DNA of 64,000 nucleotides from Terriglobus sp. RCC_193 (GTDB lineage: Bacteria > Acidobacteriota > Terriglobia > Terriglobales > Acidobacteriaceae). Under the pieces are notes generated by a model. That model ran no database searches, was not told the origin of the DNA, and saw only the letters and a program-made list of their open reading frames with translations. Positions 34,672-41,779 of this stretch are shown in pieces (within the stretch, counting starts at the first letter, position 1; every line of letters begins with the position of its first letter). Where the stretch lies: positions 558,001 through 622,000 of the forward strand of contig NZ_JBFUPK010000002.1 in assembly GCF_041355105.1 (NCBI RefSeq), written 5' to 3'. A program made the translations under genes and the position numbers.

Positions 34672-34992
34672 GTGAAACGCCTGCTTGCTGCCCCTCTCGC
34701 CCTCGTCCTCAGCGTCTCTGCCTTCGCCCACAACGGCATGGAACACATCATGGGTACAGTCACCGCCATCACCGCAACCTCCATCAACGTAAAGAATCCG
34801 AAGGATGGCAAGACCATCCCTGTCCTGACCAATGCCAGGACGATGTGGATGCGCGGCAAAGACATGGTTACCGCAAAAGACGTCCACACCGGCGACCGCG
34901 TCGTCATTCATGCCAGCAAGGTGGATGGCAAGTTCCTCGCTGCAGAGGTGGAACTGGGCAGCGCCACTGTAGCTGAATCCCACAGCCACTAA
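34672..34992 (+). CDS. Small exported protein, DUF5666-like
   Basis: A 106-residue protein with a signal peptide (MKRLLAAPLALVLSVSAFAH). The mature part starts with HNGMEHIMGTV and runs as a beta-rich OB-like domain (VTAITATSINVKNPKDGKTIPV, TGDRVVIHASKVDGKFLAAEVELG), which resembles DUF5666. It ends in SHSH. GTG 34672 is chosen because AAGGAA lies about 10 bases upstream and it opens the signal peptide; the TTG at 34639 lacks both. His and Met at both ends suggest metal contact. Neighbours (cytochrome c, DUF305, LVIVD) are consistent with a metal-handling role, but that is inferred. Confidence 0.7.
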   Translation: MKRLLAAPLALVLSVSAFAHNGMEHIMGTVTAITATSINVKNPKDGKTIPVLTNARTMWMRGKDMVTAKDVHTGDRVVIHASKVDGKFLAAEVELGSATVAESHSH

Positions 34993-35062
34993 AGCGACTG
35001 AGGACACGGTAGAGGCACGCTGCGGCGATCCGAAACCAGCGAAGCTCATACGCGCGAAAAGC

Positions 35063-35093
35063 GCGTCATCCTGAACGAAGCCGAAGGACCTGC
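35063..35093 (+). repeat. Dispersed repeat copy R6 (left arm of inverted pair)
   Basis: GCGTCATCCTGAACGAAG...GAAGGACCTGC, preceded by the hairpin ACGCGC-GAAAA-GCGCGT (35050-35066). This hairpin differs in sequence from the other copies yet keeps full pairing. Left arm of an inverted pair with R7. Confidence 0.8.
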
Positions 35094-35182
35094 TTGCTTC
35101 TCGCTCGATTACGATGCCAATGAAAGATGCGAACAAACATGCGCCAGGTTTTCGCAGAGGCATCGTAGTCCCGGACAGAAAA

Positions 35183-35225
35183 GCAGGTCCTTCGACTCCG
35201 CACTACGTGCTCCGCTCAGGATGAC
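35183..35225 (-). repeat. Dispersed repeat copy R7 (right arm of inverted pair)
   Basis: GCAGGTCCTTCGACTCCGC...CTCAGGATGAC is the reverse of the R6 unit, with an 89-base loop. The loop itself has TACGATGCC at 35109-35117 paired with GGCATCGTA at 35158-35166. Confidence 0.8.
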
Positions 35226-35249
35226 GACACAAAGGGTGATAGGAAATAC

Positions 35250-35279
35250 AAGAGCCGCGACCATAAGGCCGCGGCTCTT
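35250..35279 (-). terminator. Terminator after the LVIVD gene
   Basis: AAGAGCCGCG at 35250-35259 pairs with CGCGGCTCTT at 35270-35279. It lies 20 bases beyond the LVIVD-protein stop. Confidence 0.8.
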
Positions 35280-35298
35280 CCTTATGCGTTGAAGTGGA

Positions 35299-37320
35299 TT
35301 ACAGCGAAGCCACAGCCAGCGGTGCGCCGTCTGCGTTCTTGCGGAAGATTTCCGCCAGTCCCTGCAGGCGCTTCGCATCCGCAGGAGTCTTGGCAGTCGT
35401 GGCAGCCTTATCCAGTTCGCCTGCCATGCCCTTCAGCTTCGCGGCAGCCTTCTTGTCCGTTCCGGCCTGGTTCACCAGCGCCTTGAGGGAAGCCACCTTG
35501 TCCTTCGACAACGACTCACCGCGACCAAGCTGATCCAGATACGCCTTCGCTGTAATGTACGTGGCAGGCCAGATCACCTTCGGCTGGTCCTGAACGTTCA
35601 GCTCCTTGAAGGAGATCTGGTTCGCCGCAGCAATCTCATCCGGCGTCATGAACTCCGTGGGTGTCAGTTTCAACACATCCAGTCCGCGGGCAATCTCCGA
35701 ACCGTAGATCATGCCGTTGTACCAGTAGGTCGACCACTGACCGCCCATCGCAAACTTCTTGCCGCTGATGGGTCCACGGTCGAAGTAGGCAACCTCAAAC
35801 GGGTGCGCCGGATCGGTCCAGTCCACCAGCGAAACGCCACCCTGATACCAGCTCTGCACATGCAGCGCGCGTCCCGGAACCGGAATCTCCGAACCGTTAT
35901 GCGCCACGCAGTTTTCCTTGTCCGTTTGCGACGCCGGCATCTTGTAGTAGCTCTTCAGCGTCATCTTCTTGTCCGGGCCAATGCTGAAGATCGCGTCTGC
36001 GCCCCACTGCATCGGATCGGTTGCACGGCAACGCGGCTGACCACCGCCGCCCCACTCATCGCTGAACAGAACTGCCTTGCCATCATTGGTAAAGTTCGCC
36101 GAATGCCAGAAGGCATAGTTCGGATCGCTCACCGCGTCCAGGCGCTTGGGATGAACCACGTCCGAGATATCCAGCAGGATGCCGTTGCCCGAGCATGCAC
36201 CCGCAGCCAGCCCCACAGCCGAGTACACGGTGATGTCGTGGCAGCCGCGCGTTGCGCTGGTGCTCTGCGTACCCTCGCCGTGGTTGCCGCCCTTCCACAG
36301 GCCGTTCATGTTGCCCGTTTCAGGATCGGTGAAGATGCGAGGTGAGTTGACGACCTTCGCCAGCTCCGGATGCGCCAGCGGCACCTGGATCACAACGATG
36401 GTGAACAGCGCTGTGTTCGGATCTTCATCCGGCGCAGCACCGGAGCATCCACTAAGCTCCTTCGCATCGCGGACACCCGCAGAACCGGACACGTAGATAT
36501 ACACGTTGTCCTTATCCTTGGGATCGACAACGACCGTGTGCGTGTGCGATCCACGGCAGGTCTGTACGTCAGTGATCTGCTTCGGCTTGGTCACGTCGCT
36601 GATGTCAAAAATGCGAACGCCACGCACGCGATCTTTTTCGGCAGGCTCCGGCTTGCGATTGGCCATCATACCGGCCATTGCCTTCTGCCGCTCTTCCGCC
36701 GACAGTGTGGCCAACTGCTCGCGCTGAGCGGCCTGGGCCTTCTGCGCCTCTTCCAGGGAAGCAAAGCCCTGCACGCCGCAATCGATACGGCCGTTCGCAG
36801 CTTCCACGCTCATGAACAACAGGTTGCCGTAAACGGACACGTCGCCTTGTCCGCCGGGGCACACCATGCTGGTCACCAGCTTCGTGTGTGCCGGATCGGA
36901 GATGTCGTAGGTGTTCACGCCATAGTAGTTACCCACGAAGACGTACTTGCCCTTGAACGCAAGGTCAGAGTTTGTAGTGCCGTACGGAGCCGGAATCGCA
37001 GCGCCACGTGGTGCACCCGGTGCCGGAGGAGCAGCATTCTCCCACGCGGGAATCTTGGCTTCATCCGGCGCGAAGCCGGTGGGCTTGGCAATGGTCTGCA
37101 CCAGCTCCAGGCCCTTGGCGGCAACGCCTGCGTCATACAGACCGGCTTTCAGACCAACGCGCGGATCGCTCTCCGGTGCGCGCGGGTTCACATACACGGT
37201 TGGCGTCGGAGGAGCCGCCATCGGCTTCTCATGGTCCATCTGCGCGGACAACACCGGCAGCGAACAAGCGAACACCGCGGCAACTGCAAACGCGGCTTTG
37301 AGCGAAGAGAACTGTTTCAT
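35299..37320 (-). CDS. Secreted LVIVD-repeat beta-propeller-like protein
   Basis: A 673-residue exported protein with a signal peptide ([18 protein letters not shown]). The body has repeated propeller blades of the LVIVD type: [72 protein letters not shown]. His-rich patches occur ([24 protein letters not shown]). It ends with a Lys/Ala-rich helical tail. The role of the family is poorly known. The start overlaps the DUF305 stop by an ATGA, so the two are coupled and probably act together in the periplasm, perhaps with copper or another metal. Confidence 0.82.
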   Translation of the reverse strand: MKQFSSLKAAFAVAAVFACSLPVLSAQMDHEKPMAAPPTPTVYVNPRAPESDPRVGLKAGLYDAGVAAKGLELVQTIAKPTGFAPDEAKIPAWENAAPPAPGAPRGAAIPAPYGTTNSDLAFKGKYVFVGNYYGVNTYDISDPAHTKLVTSMVCPGGQGDVSVYGNLLFMSVEAANGRIDCGVQGFASLEEAQKAQAAQREQLATLSAEERQKAMAGMMANRKPEPAEKDRVRGVRIFDISDVTKPKQITDVQTCRGSHTHTVVVDPKDKDNVYIYVSGSAGVRDAKELSGCSGAAPDEDPNTALFTIVVIQVPLAHPELAKVVNSPRIFTDPETGNMNGLWKGGNHGEGTQSTSATRGCHDITVYSAVGLAAGACSGNGILLDISDVVHPKRLDAVSDPNYAFWHSANFTNDGKAVLFSDEWGGGGQPRCRATDPMQWGADAIFSIGPDKKMTLKSYYKMPASQTDKENCVAHNGSEIPVPGRALHVQSWYQGGVSLVDWTDPAHPFEVAYFDRGPISGKKFAMGGQWSTYWYNGMIYGSEIARGLDVLKLTPTEFMTPDEIAAANQISFKELNVQDQPKVIWPATYITAKAYLDQLGRGESLSKDKVASLKALVNQAGTDKKAAAKLKGMAGELDKAATTAKTPADAKRLQGLAEIFRKNADGAPLAVASL

Positions 37321-38075
37321 GGATTCACCTTTCGAAGAATGCCCTTCATAATGTCGATCTCTGCAAGCTGCGTGTTGTCCACGTCGTTCGCAAAGTCAAA
37401 TAGCTGCGGGTCCTGTCCTGCTCCCGGCTGTTGAAACAACTCCTTCACCATCAGCAATGCGCCGCCGTGGTGCTGCATCATGCCGGTCAGAAACAACCGG
37501 TCAAACTCTGCGCCATGCGCCGCGCGCAACGCCTGCATCTGCCGCGGCGTCAACATGCCGGGCATCATGGCAACGTCCAGGGGATCAGTCTTCTTCGCGC
37601 CATCGTGATTCATCGCGGAGTGATCCATGCCACTCATCTGCGAGTGGTCCATCCCGGCCATGCTGCCGTGATCCATTCCCGCCATCTGCGAATGATCCAT
37701 GCCTGCCATGTGGTCCATGCCGCCTGCCGGAGCCTCAGGATAGCCGCGCTCCGCCAGCCACTGCTTCATCCAGCGAATCTCATCGCCCTGCGACAGATCA
37801 ATCTTCGAGGACAGCGCCTTCACATCCGTGTTCGTCGCGCGAGTCTTCGCAAGCTCTGTCATCTCAATGGCCTGGCTGTGATGCATGATCATGTCCTGCA
37901 TGAACTTCACATCGGCGTCGCTCGGCCCTTTCGGCGGAGGAGCCGCGGTCACAGCAGACAACTCCTGCGTGGGTTTACCCGGAGCCCCGGGCTGCACAAT
38001 GTTCGGCGCCTGTGCGAATGCCAGCGACGCACATCCACACAGAAGTACGCCAACCACACGGGAAAGAACGGCCAT
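37317..38075 (-). CDS. DUF305 protein with Met-Asp-His metal-binding-like repeats
   Basis: A 252-residue exported protein: signal peptide to residue 21 (SLAFAQA), then two DUF305 halves with [15 protein letters not shown] (58-72) and [15 protein letters not shown] (195-209). Between them residues 118-158 carry five MDH units, the last four exactly eight residues apart (MDH at 126, 134, 142, 150) in the pattern GMDHSxMA. Such Met/His repeats bind Cu(I) or Cu(II) in copper-resistance proteins. The DUF305 fold is often found beside copper genes. ATG 38075 is used, with the signal peptide beginning [12 protein letters not shown]. Coupled to the LVIVD gene. Confidence 0.88.
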   Translation of the reverse strand: MAVLSRVVGVLLCGCASLAFAQAPNIVQPGAPGKPTQELSAVTAAPPPKGPSDADVKFMQDMIMHHSQAIEMTELAKTRATNTDVKALSSKIDLSQGDEIRWMKQWLAERGYPEAPAGGMDHMAGMDHSQMAGMDHGSMAGMDHSQMSGMDHSAMNHDGAKKTDPLDVAMMPGMLTPRQMQALRAAHGAEFDRLFLTGMMQHHGGALLMVKELFQQPGAGQDPQLFDFANDVDNTQLAEIDIMKGILRKVNP

Positions 38076-38645
38076 ACACCAACCCTCAGGGGAACGGTTC
38101 AAAAATCAGTTGATGAAAAATTGCGGTGACTCAGTATGTCTCACCCTGCCATATCACTGCAACGCCAAACTTCATCGCTGTTTCGTTCTGGCGCGTTATC
38201 TGCAAACAGCGATACCAACTTCGCAAATGCGAAGCTCGTACAGCCAAAGGCCGTCATCCTGAGCGAAGCGAAGGATCCCAACAGGATTCGCACGCAGCGA
38301 CTCCTTCAACCGTTCCGACCACTAACCGCTAACCAGCTACGTGACTCGCACCGACACCAAACCAGCTTCGCGACACCAAACCAGCCTCGCGACAGCGAAG
38401 CTCGTACGGCCAAAGGCCGTCATCCTGAGCGAAGCCGAAGGACCTGCTTTCTTTTCAACCCACTACGACGCAAAAGGAAACTCTCAACCCTTGAGCAAGC
38501 CACCAGAAACATTCCCAATAAGGACAACAAACCAGGTTCTTCCACTTCGCTACGCTCCACTCAGAATGGTGAGCTTAACAACGCAATAACGACACGACGC
38601 GCTATCCTTGCTTCGCTCAACTTCTCGGAGAAAACACGTCCCCAA
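38076..38645. repeat. Intergenic region with dispersed repeat copies R8-R10
   Basis: R8 (38231-38279) and R9 (38396-38451) are plus-oriented copies with GCGAAGCTCGTAC, a GCC-type hairpin and CATCCTGAGCGAAG. R9 ends in GACCTGCTTTC. R10 (38533-38569) is the inverted half that pairs with R9 over an 81-base loop. The glutaminase reading frame extends without a stop through this region but the start at 38646 is preferred. Confidence 0.8.
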
Positions 38646-40718
38646 ATGCTCTCTCGCTACGTTGCACCGCTGCTACTCGTCGTCGCCTCCACGCTCAACG
38701 CCCAGACGGCGGAACGTCCGCCTGCCACGCCGCTCATTGCGCATGATCCGTACTTCTCGGTATGGTCCATGGCGGACACGCTTACCGCGGAGCCGACGAA
38801 GCACTGGACCGGTCACCCGCAACCGCTGAACAGCCTCGTCCGCATCGACGGCAAGGCCTATCGCATCATGGGCAACAGCCGCGACATCCCTGCACTACAG
38901 CAGACCGGCAGCCAACTCACCTTTACCCACACGCGCTATCAGTTCGCGGGCGGCGGCGTGGCAATCGATCTGACCTTCTTCACGCCAGCATTCCTCGATG
39001 ATCTCGACACGCTCTCGCGCCCCGTCACCTACCTGACGTGGACCGCGAAGAGCACCGACGGCGCATCGCACCAGGTCAGCGTCTTCCTTAACGCCAACGC
39101 GGAGATGGCCACCAGCTACAGCGGCCAGCCCGTCACCTATTCGCGTCAGCAGACCGCCAACCTCACCGTGCTCTCCGTCGGCACGCAGTCGCAGCAGGTA
39201 CTCAACCGCAGCGGCGACGACCTCAAGATTGACTGGGGCTACTTCCACATTGCCGTGCCGAACGACGCGCAGCCAAAGACCGCACTCACCAGCGGCACCG
39301 CACACGCCTTTGCCACCGACGGCATCCTGCCAGCCAACGATAACATCGACGGCCCCGCACCCTTCACCAAGGGCCAGACAGAGATGGCCGTCACCATCCC
39401 CTTCGGCTCCGTCGGCACACAAGCCGTCTCGAAGACCGCGCTGGTCAGCTACACCGACGGCTACAGCATGGAAGTGCTGAACAAGCGCCTGCGTCCGTGG
39501 TGGCAGCGTGACGGCAAACCCGTCTCGCAGATGCTGGAAGAGGCGCTCGCCGAATACAGCAAGCTCGACGTGAAAGGTGACGCCTTCGACACAAAGCTGA
39601 AGGCCGACCTGACCGCCACCGCTGGTGAAAAATACGCATGGCTCTGCACGCTGGCCTATCGCGAGAGCATCGCCGCGCACAAACTCATTGCGGACACCGA
39701 CGGCCAACCGCTCCTCTTTGCCAAGGAAAACTTCAGCAACGGCGACACCGCCACCGTCGACGTCTTCTATCCCTCCGCGCCCATCTTCCTCTTCTTCAAT
39801 CCGAAACTCCTGCACGCGCAGGTACTGCCGATTCTCGAATACTCCGCGCTGCCCAACCGCTGGAAGTTCCCCTTTGCACCGCATGACCTTGGCCGTTATC
39901 CGCTGGCCAACGGGCAGGACTACGGCGGCGGCGAAAAGACCGAAGAGAACCAGATGCCCGTGGAAGAATCGGGCAACATGATCCTGCTCGTCGACGCGCT
40001 GGCACGCTTCGAACCCAACAATGCAGGCGTGAAACTCGCCGAGCAGTTCTGGCCGCAGCTTTCACAGTGGGCCAACTTCCTGCATGAACACGGCCTCGAT
40101 CCCGAGAACCAACTCACCACCGACGACTTCGCCGGACACGTTACGCACAACGCAAACCTGTCGCTGAAAGCCATCGACGCGATGGCCGCCTACGCCGATC
40201 TGGCAAAGCAACTCCATCACGACGCCGAAGCAAAGAAGTACAACGACGACGCACACGCCTACGCCAAGAAGTGGATGGAGATGGCAAAGGAAGGCGACCA
40301 CTATAAACTCGCCTATGATTCGCCGAACACCTGGAGCCAGAAATACAACCTCATCTGGGACAAACTCCTCGGCTTCGAACTCTTCCCCAAGAGCGTGCGT
40401 GAAAGCGAAATCGCCTTCTACAAGACGAAGCTGAACAAGTACGGCCTGCCGCTCGACAGCCGTAAGGACTACACGAAGCTGGACTGGGAGATGTGGACCG
40501 CCACGCTCGCCGACAATGAAGCCGACTTCCACACCCTCATTGACCCGCTCTACACCTGGGCCAACGAAACCACCAGCCGCGTCCCCATGACGGACTGGTA
40601 CGACACCATCACCGGCAAGCAGGTAGGCTTCCAGGCCCGCAGCGTAGTCGGCGGCCTCTTCATCAAGGCCCTCGCCGACAAACCACTAGCCGACAAATAC
40701 CGTAAAGAAGCCAAGTAA
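38646..40718 (+). CDS. Secreted glutaminase-like protein (DUF4964/4965/DUF5127 type)
   Basis: A 690-residue exported protein resembling the fungal and acidobacterial glutaminase A family, which has an N-terminal DUF4964 segment (AHDPYFSVWSMADTLTAEPTKHWTGHPQPL), a beta-rich middle and a helical toroid. The toroid block EESGNMILLVDALARFEPNNAGVKLAEQ and the C-terminal DWYDTITGKQVGFQARSVVGG fit. The family is named for glutaminase activity but also contains glycan enzymes, so the reaction is uncertain. ATG 38646 starts a signal peptide (MLSRYVAPLLLVVASTLNAQ); GGAGAA lies about 13 bases before it. The in-frame stretch upstream codes only for repeat DNA. Confidence 0.8.
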   Translation: MLSRYVAPLLLVVASTLNAQTAERPPATPLIAHDPYFSVWSMADTLTAEPTKHWTGHPQPLNSLVRIDGKAYRIMGNSRDIPALQQTGSQLTFTHTRYQFAGGGVAIDLTFFTPAFLDDLDTLSRPVTYLTWTAKSTDGASHQVSVFLNANAEMATSYSGQPVTYSRQQTANLTVLSVGTQSQQVLNRSGDDLKIDWGYFHIAVPNDAQPKTALTSGTAHAFATDGILPANDNIDGPAPFTKGQTEMAVTIPFGSVGTQAVSKTALVSYTDGYSMEVLNKRLRPWWQRDGKPVSQMLEEALAEYSKLDVKGDAFDTKLKADLTATAGEKYAWLCTLAYRESIAAHKLIADTDGQPLLFAKENFSNGDTATVDVFYPSAPIFLFFNPKLLHAQVLPILEYSALPNRWKFPFAPHDLGRYPLANGQDYGGGEKTEENQMPVEESGNMILLVDALARFEPNNAGVKLAEQFWPQLSQWANFLHEHGLDPENQLTTDDFAGHVTHNANLSLKAIDAMAAYADLAKQLHHDAEAKKYNDDAHAYAKKWMEMAKEGDHYKLAYDSPNTWSQKYNLIWDKLLGFELFPKSVRESEIAFYKTKLNKYGLPLDSRKDYTKLDWEMWTATLADNEADFHTLIDPLYTWANETTSRVPMTDWYDTITGKQVGFQARSVVGGLFIKALADKPLADKYRKEAK

Positions 40719-40740
40719 CCCTTCTCAAACAAAACACACA

Positions 40741-40768
40741 AAGGCCCCGCCAAATGCGGGGCTTTTGC
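40741..40768 (+). terminator. Terminator after the glutaminase-like gene
   Basis: GCCCCGC at 40744-40750 pairs with GCGGGGC at 40756-40762 and is followed by TTTT. It lies 25 bases after the stop. Confidence 0.85.
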
Positions 40769-40820
40769 ATGCTCATTAAAATCAAAACAACATACGCCTC
40801 TGTGCGCAAAGTTCGTGAGC

Positions 40821-41116
40821 AGCGAAGCTCTTACGGCCAAAGGCCGTCATTCTGAGCAAAGCGAAGAATCCCAATAGCACCCCATGCACCACTACACGTA
40901 CAGGCCTTCCCGCACAAGCCAGCGAGGCTCCTGCGGCCAAAGGCCGTCATTCTGAGCAAAGCGAAGAATCCCGATAGAGCCTCATGCGCCACGGCGCTCG
41001 CAGGTTTCGCGCAAGAACCGGCAGATCTCATACGCGCAGGCGCGTCGCCAGCGAAGCTCTTACGGTCGAAGACCGTCATCCTGAACGAAGCGAAGCGGAG
41101 CTGAAGGACCTGCTTT
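40821..41116 (+). repeat. Tandem dispersed repeat copies R11, R12 and R13
   Basis: R11 (40821-40872) and R12 (40921-40972) are exactly 100 bases apart and nearly identical: GCGAAGCTC/GCGAGGCTC lead, ACGGCC-AAA-GGCCGT hairpin, and CATTCTGAGCAAAGCGAAGAATCCC tail. R13 (41050-41116) has ACGGTC-GAA-GACCGT, a stem change with preserved pairing, and a GAAGGACCTGCTTTC end. A bare hairpin ACGCGC-AG-GCGCGT at 41032-41045 lies just before R13. No gene is supported in 40719-41160. Confidence 0.85.
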
Positions 41117-41160
41117 CCTCTCAACCCTCTACAACGCATCAGGAACCCCAAACAAACAAG

Positions 41161-41275
41161 CACCCAAACGAACCGGGTGCCCCAGGTTCGCGAAGCTAAC
41201 CTGGGTATCGCGCTTCAGCGCGATCCAACGCACAAAGTGCGTCTTCTTTCGGAAGGGCAGGGCTTCAGCCCTGCC
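41161..41275. repeat. Run of five adjacent hairpins before padR
   Basis: In order: CACCC/GGGTG (41161-41179), CCCAGGTT/AACCTGGG (41181-41205), ATCGCGC-TTCA-GCGCGAT (41207-41224), ACGCAC-AAA-GTGCGT (41228-41242), and GGCAGGGC-TTCA-GCCCTGCC (41256-41275). All stems are perfect. A further small GGC-TTTA-GCC follows at about 41298. From 41276 to 41380 there is no gene. Confidence 0.8.
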
Positions 41276-41380
41276 GTAAAACCTGGCCAGATGGAGGCGG
41301 CTTTAGCCACTGAGGGGATATCCAAGTCATCATCTCCCAAAAATCACGGAACCATCCCCACCAATCAAGCGTACCTCCCC

Positions 41381-41418
41381 TTGACATCCGACAGAAGAAG
41401 CGCGACTCTTGTCGAGTA
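41381..41418 (+). promoter_or_regulatory. Promoter and possible PadR operator of padR-ADOP
   Basis: TTGACA at 41381-41386 is a perfect -35 box; 17 bases later GACTCT at 41404-41409 is a weak -10. The inverted repeat CGAC-TCTT-GTCG (41403-41414) overlaps the -10 and would suit PadR autorepression. Confidence 0.5.
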
Positions 41419-41434
41419 TCAAGGGGAAAGACAA

Positions 41435-41779
41435 ATGCCACCATCCACAGACCTTCTGCAGGGCACGCTTGACGTGCTTGTTCTGAAAACACTTGCCCAC
41501 GGCGAAATGCACGGATGGGGCATCGCCTCGCGCATCCAGCAAGTTTCAGATGACGTACTGCAAGTAGGCCAGGGATCTCTCTACCCCGCGCTGCATCGCC
41601 TGGAATACAAAGGCTGGATTGCATCCTCGTGGGGCGCCAGCGACAACAATCGCAAGGCCAAGTTCTACGCACTCACCCCCGTAGGCCGCAAACAACTGCG
41701 CAGTGAAATCGATCAGTGGAACCGCCTCAGCTCTGCCATCTCTCTCGTGCTCGCCGCACCGAAGGAGGACTTCGCATGA
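41435..41779 (+). CDS. PadR family transcriptional regulator
   Basis: A 114-residue winged-helix regulator. The PadR block is complete: LLQGTLDVLVLKTLAHGEMHGWGIASRIQ, then VGQGSLYPALHRLEYKGWI and KFYALTPVGRKQL. A dimerising C-terminal helix closes the protein. ATG 41435 has AAGGGGAAAG just upstream. Its stop overlaps the ADOP start in an ATGA, so the pair is coupled. PadR repressors often control neighbouring transporter genes in response to a small ligand; the ligand is unknown. Confidence 0.93.
   Translation: MPPSTDLLQGTLDVLVLKTLAHGEMHGWGIASRIQQVSDDVLQVGQGSLYPALHRLEYKGWIASSWGASDNNRKAKFYALTPVGRKQLRSEIDQWNRLSSAISLVLAAPKEDFA

Noticed and set aside
38136-38645. 170 in-frame codons upstream of the glutaminase-like gene
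   Set aside because: They are made of dispersed repeat copies and lack a signal peptide; the start at 38646 has both a ribosome site and a signal peptide.
40821-41116. Possible CRISPR array because of the regular 100-bp spacing of R11 and R12
   Set aside because: Only two copies share the spacing, units exceed 50 bases, there are no uniform spacers, and no cas gene is present.
41177-41434. In-frame extension of padR upstream of 41435
   Set aside because: The region consists of hairpins and the promoter, and PadR proteins normally begin at the LLQGTLDVLVL block.
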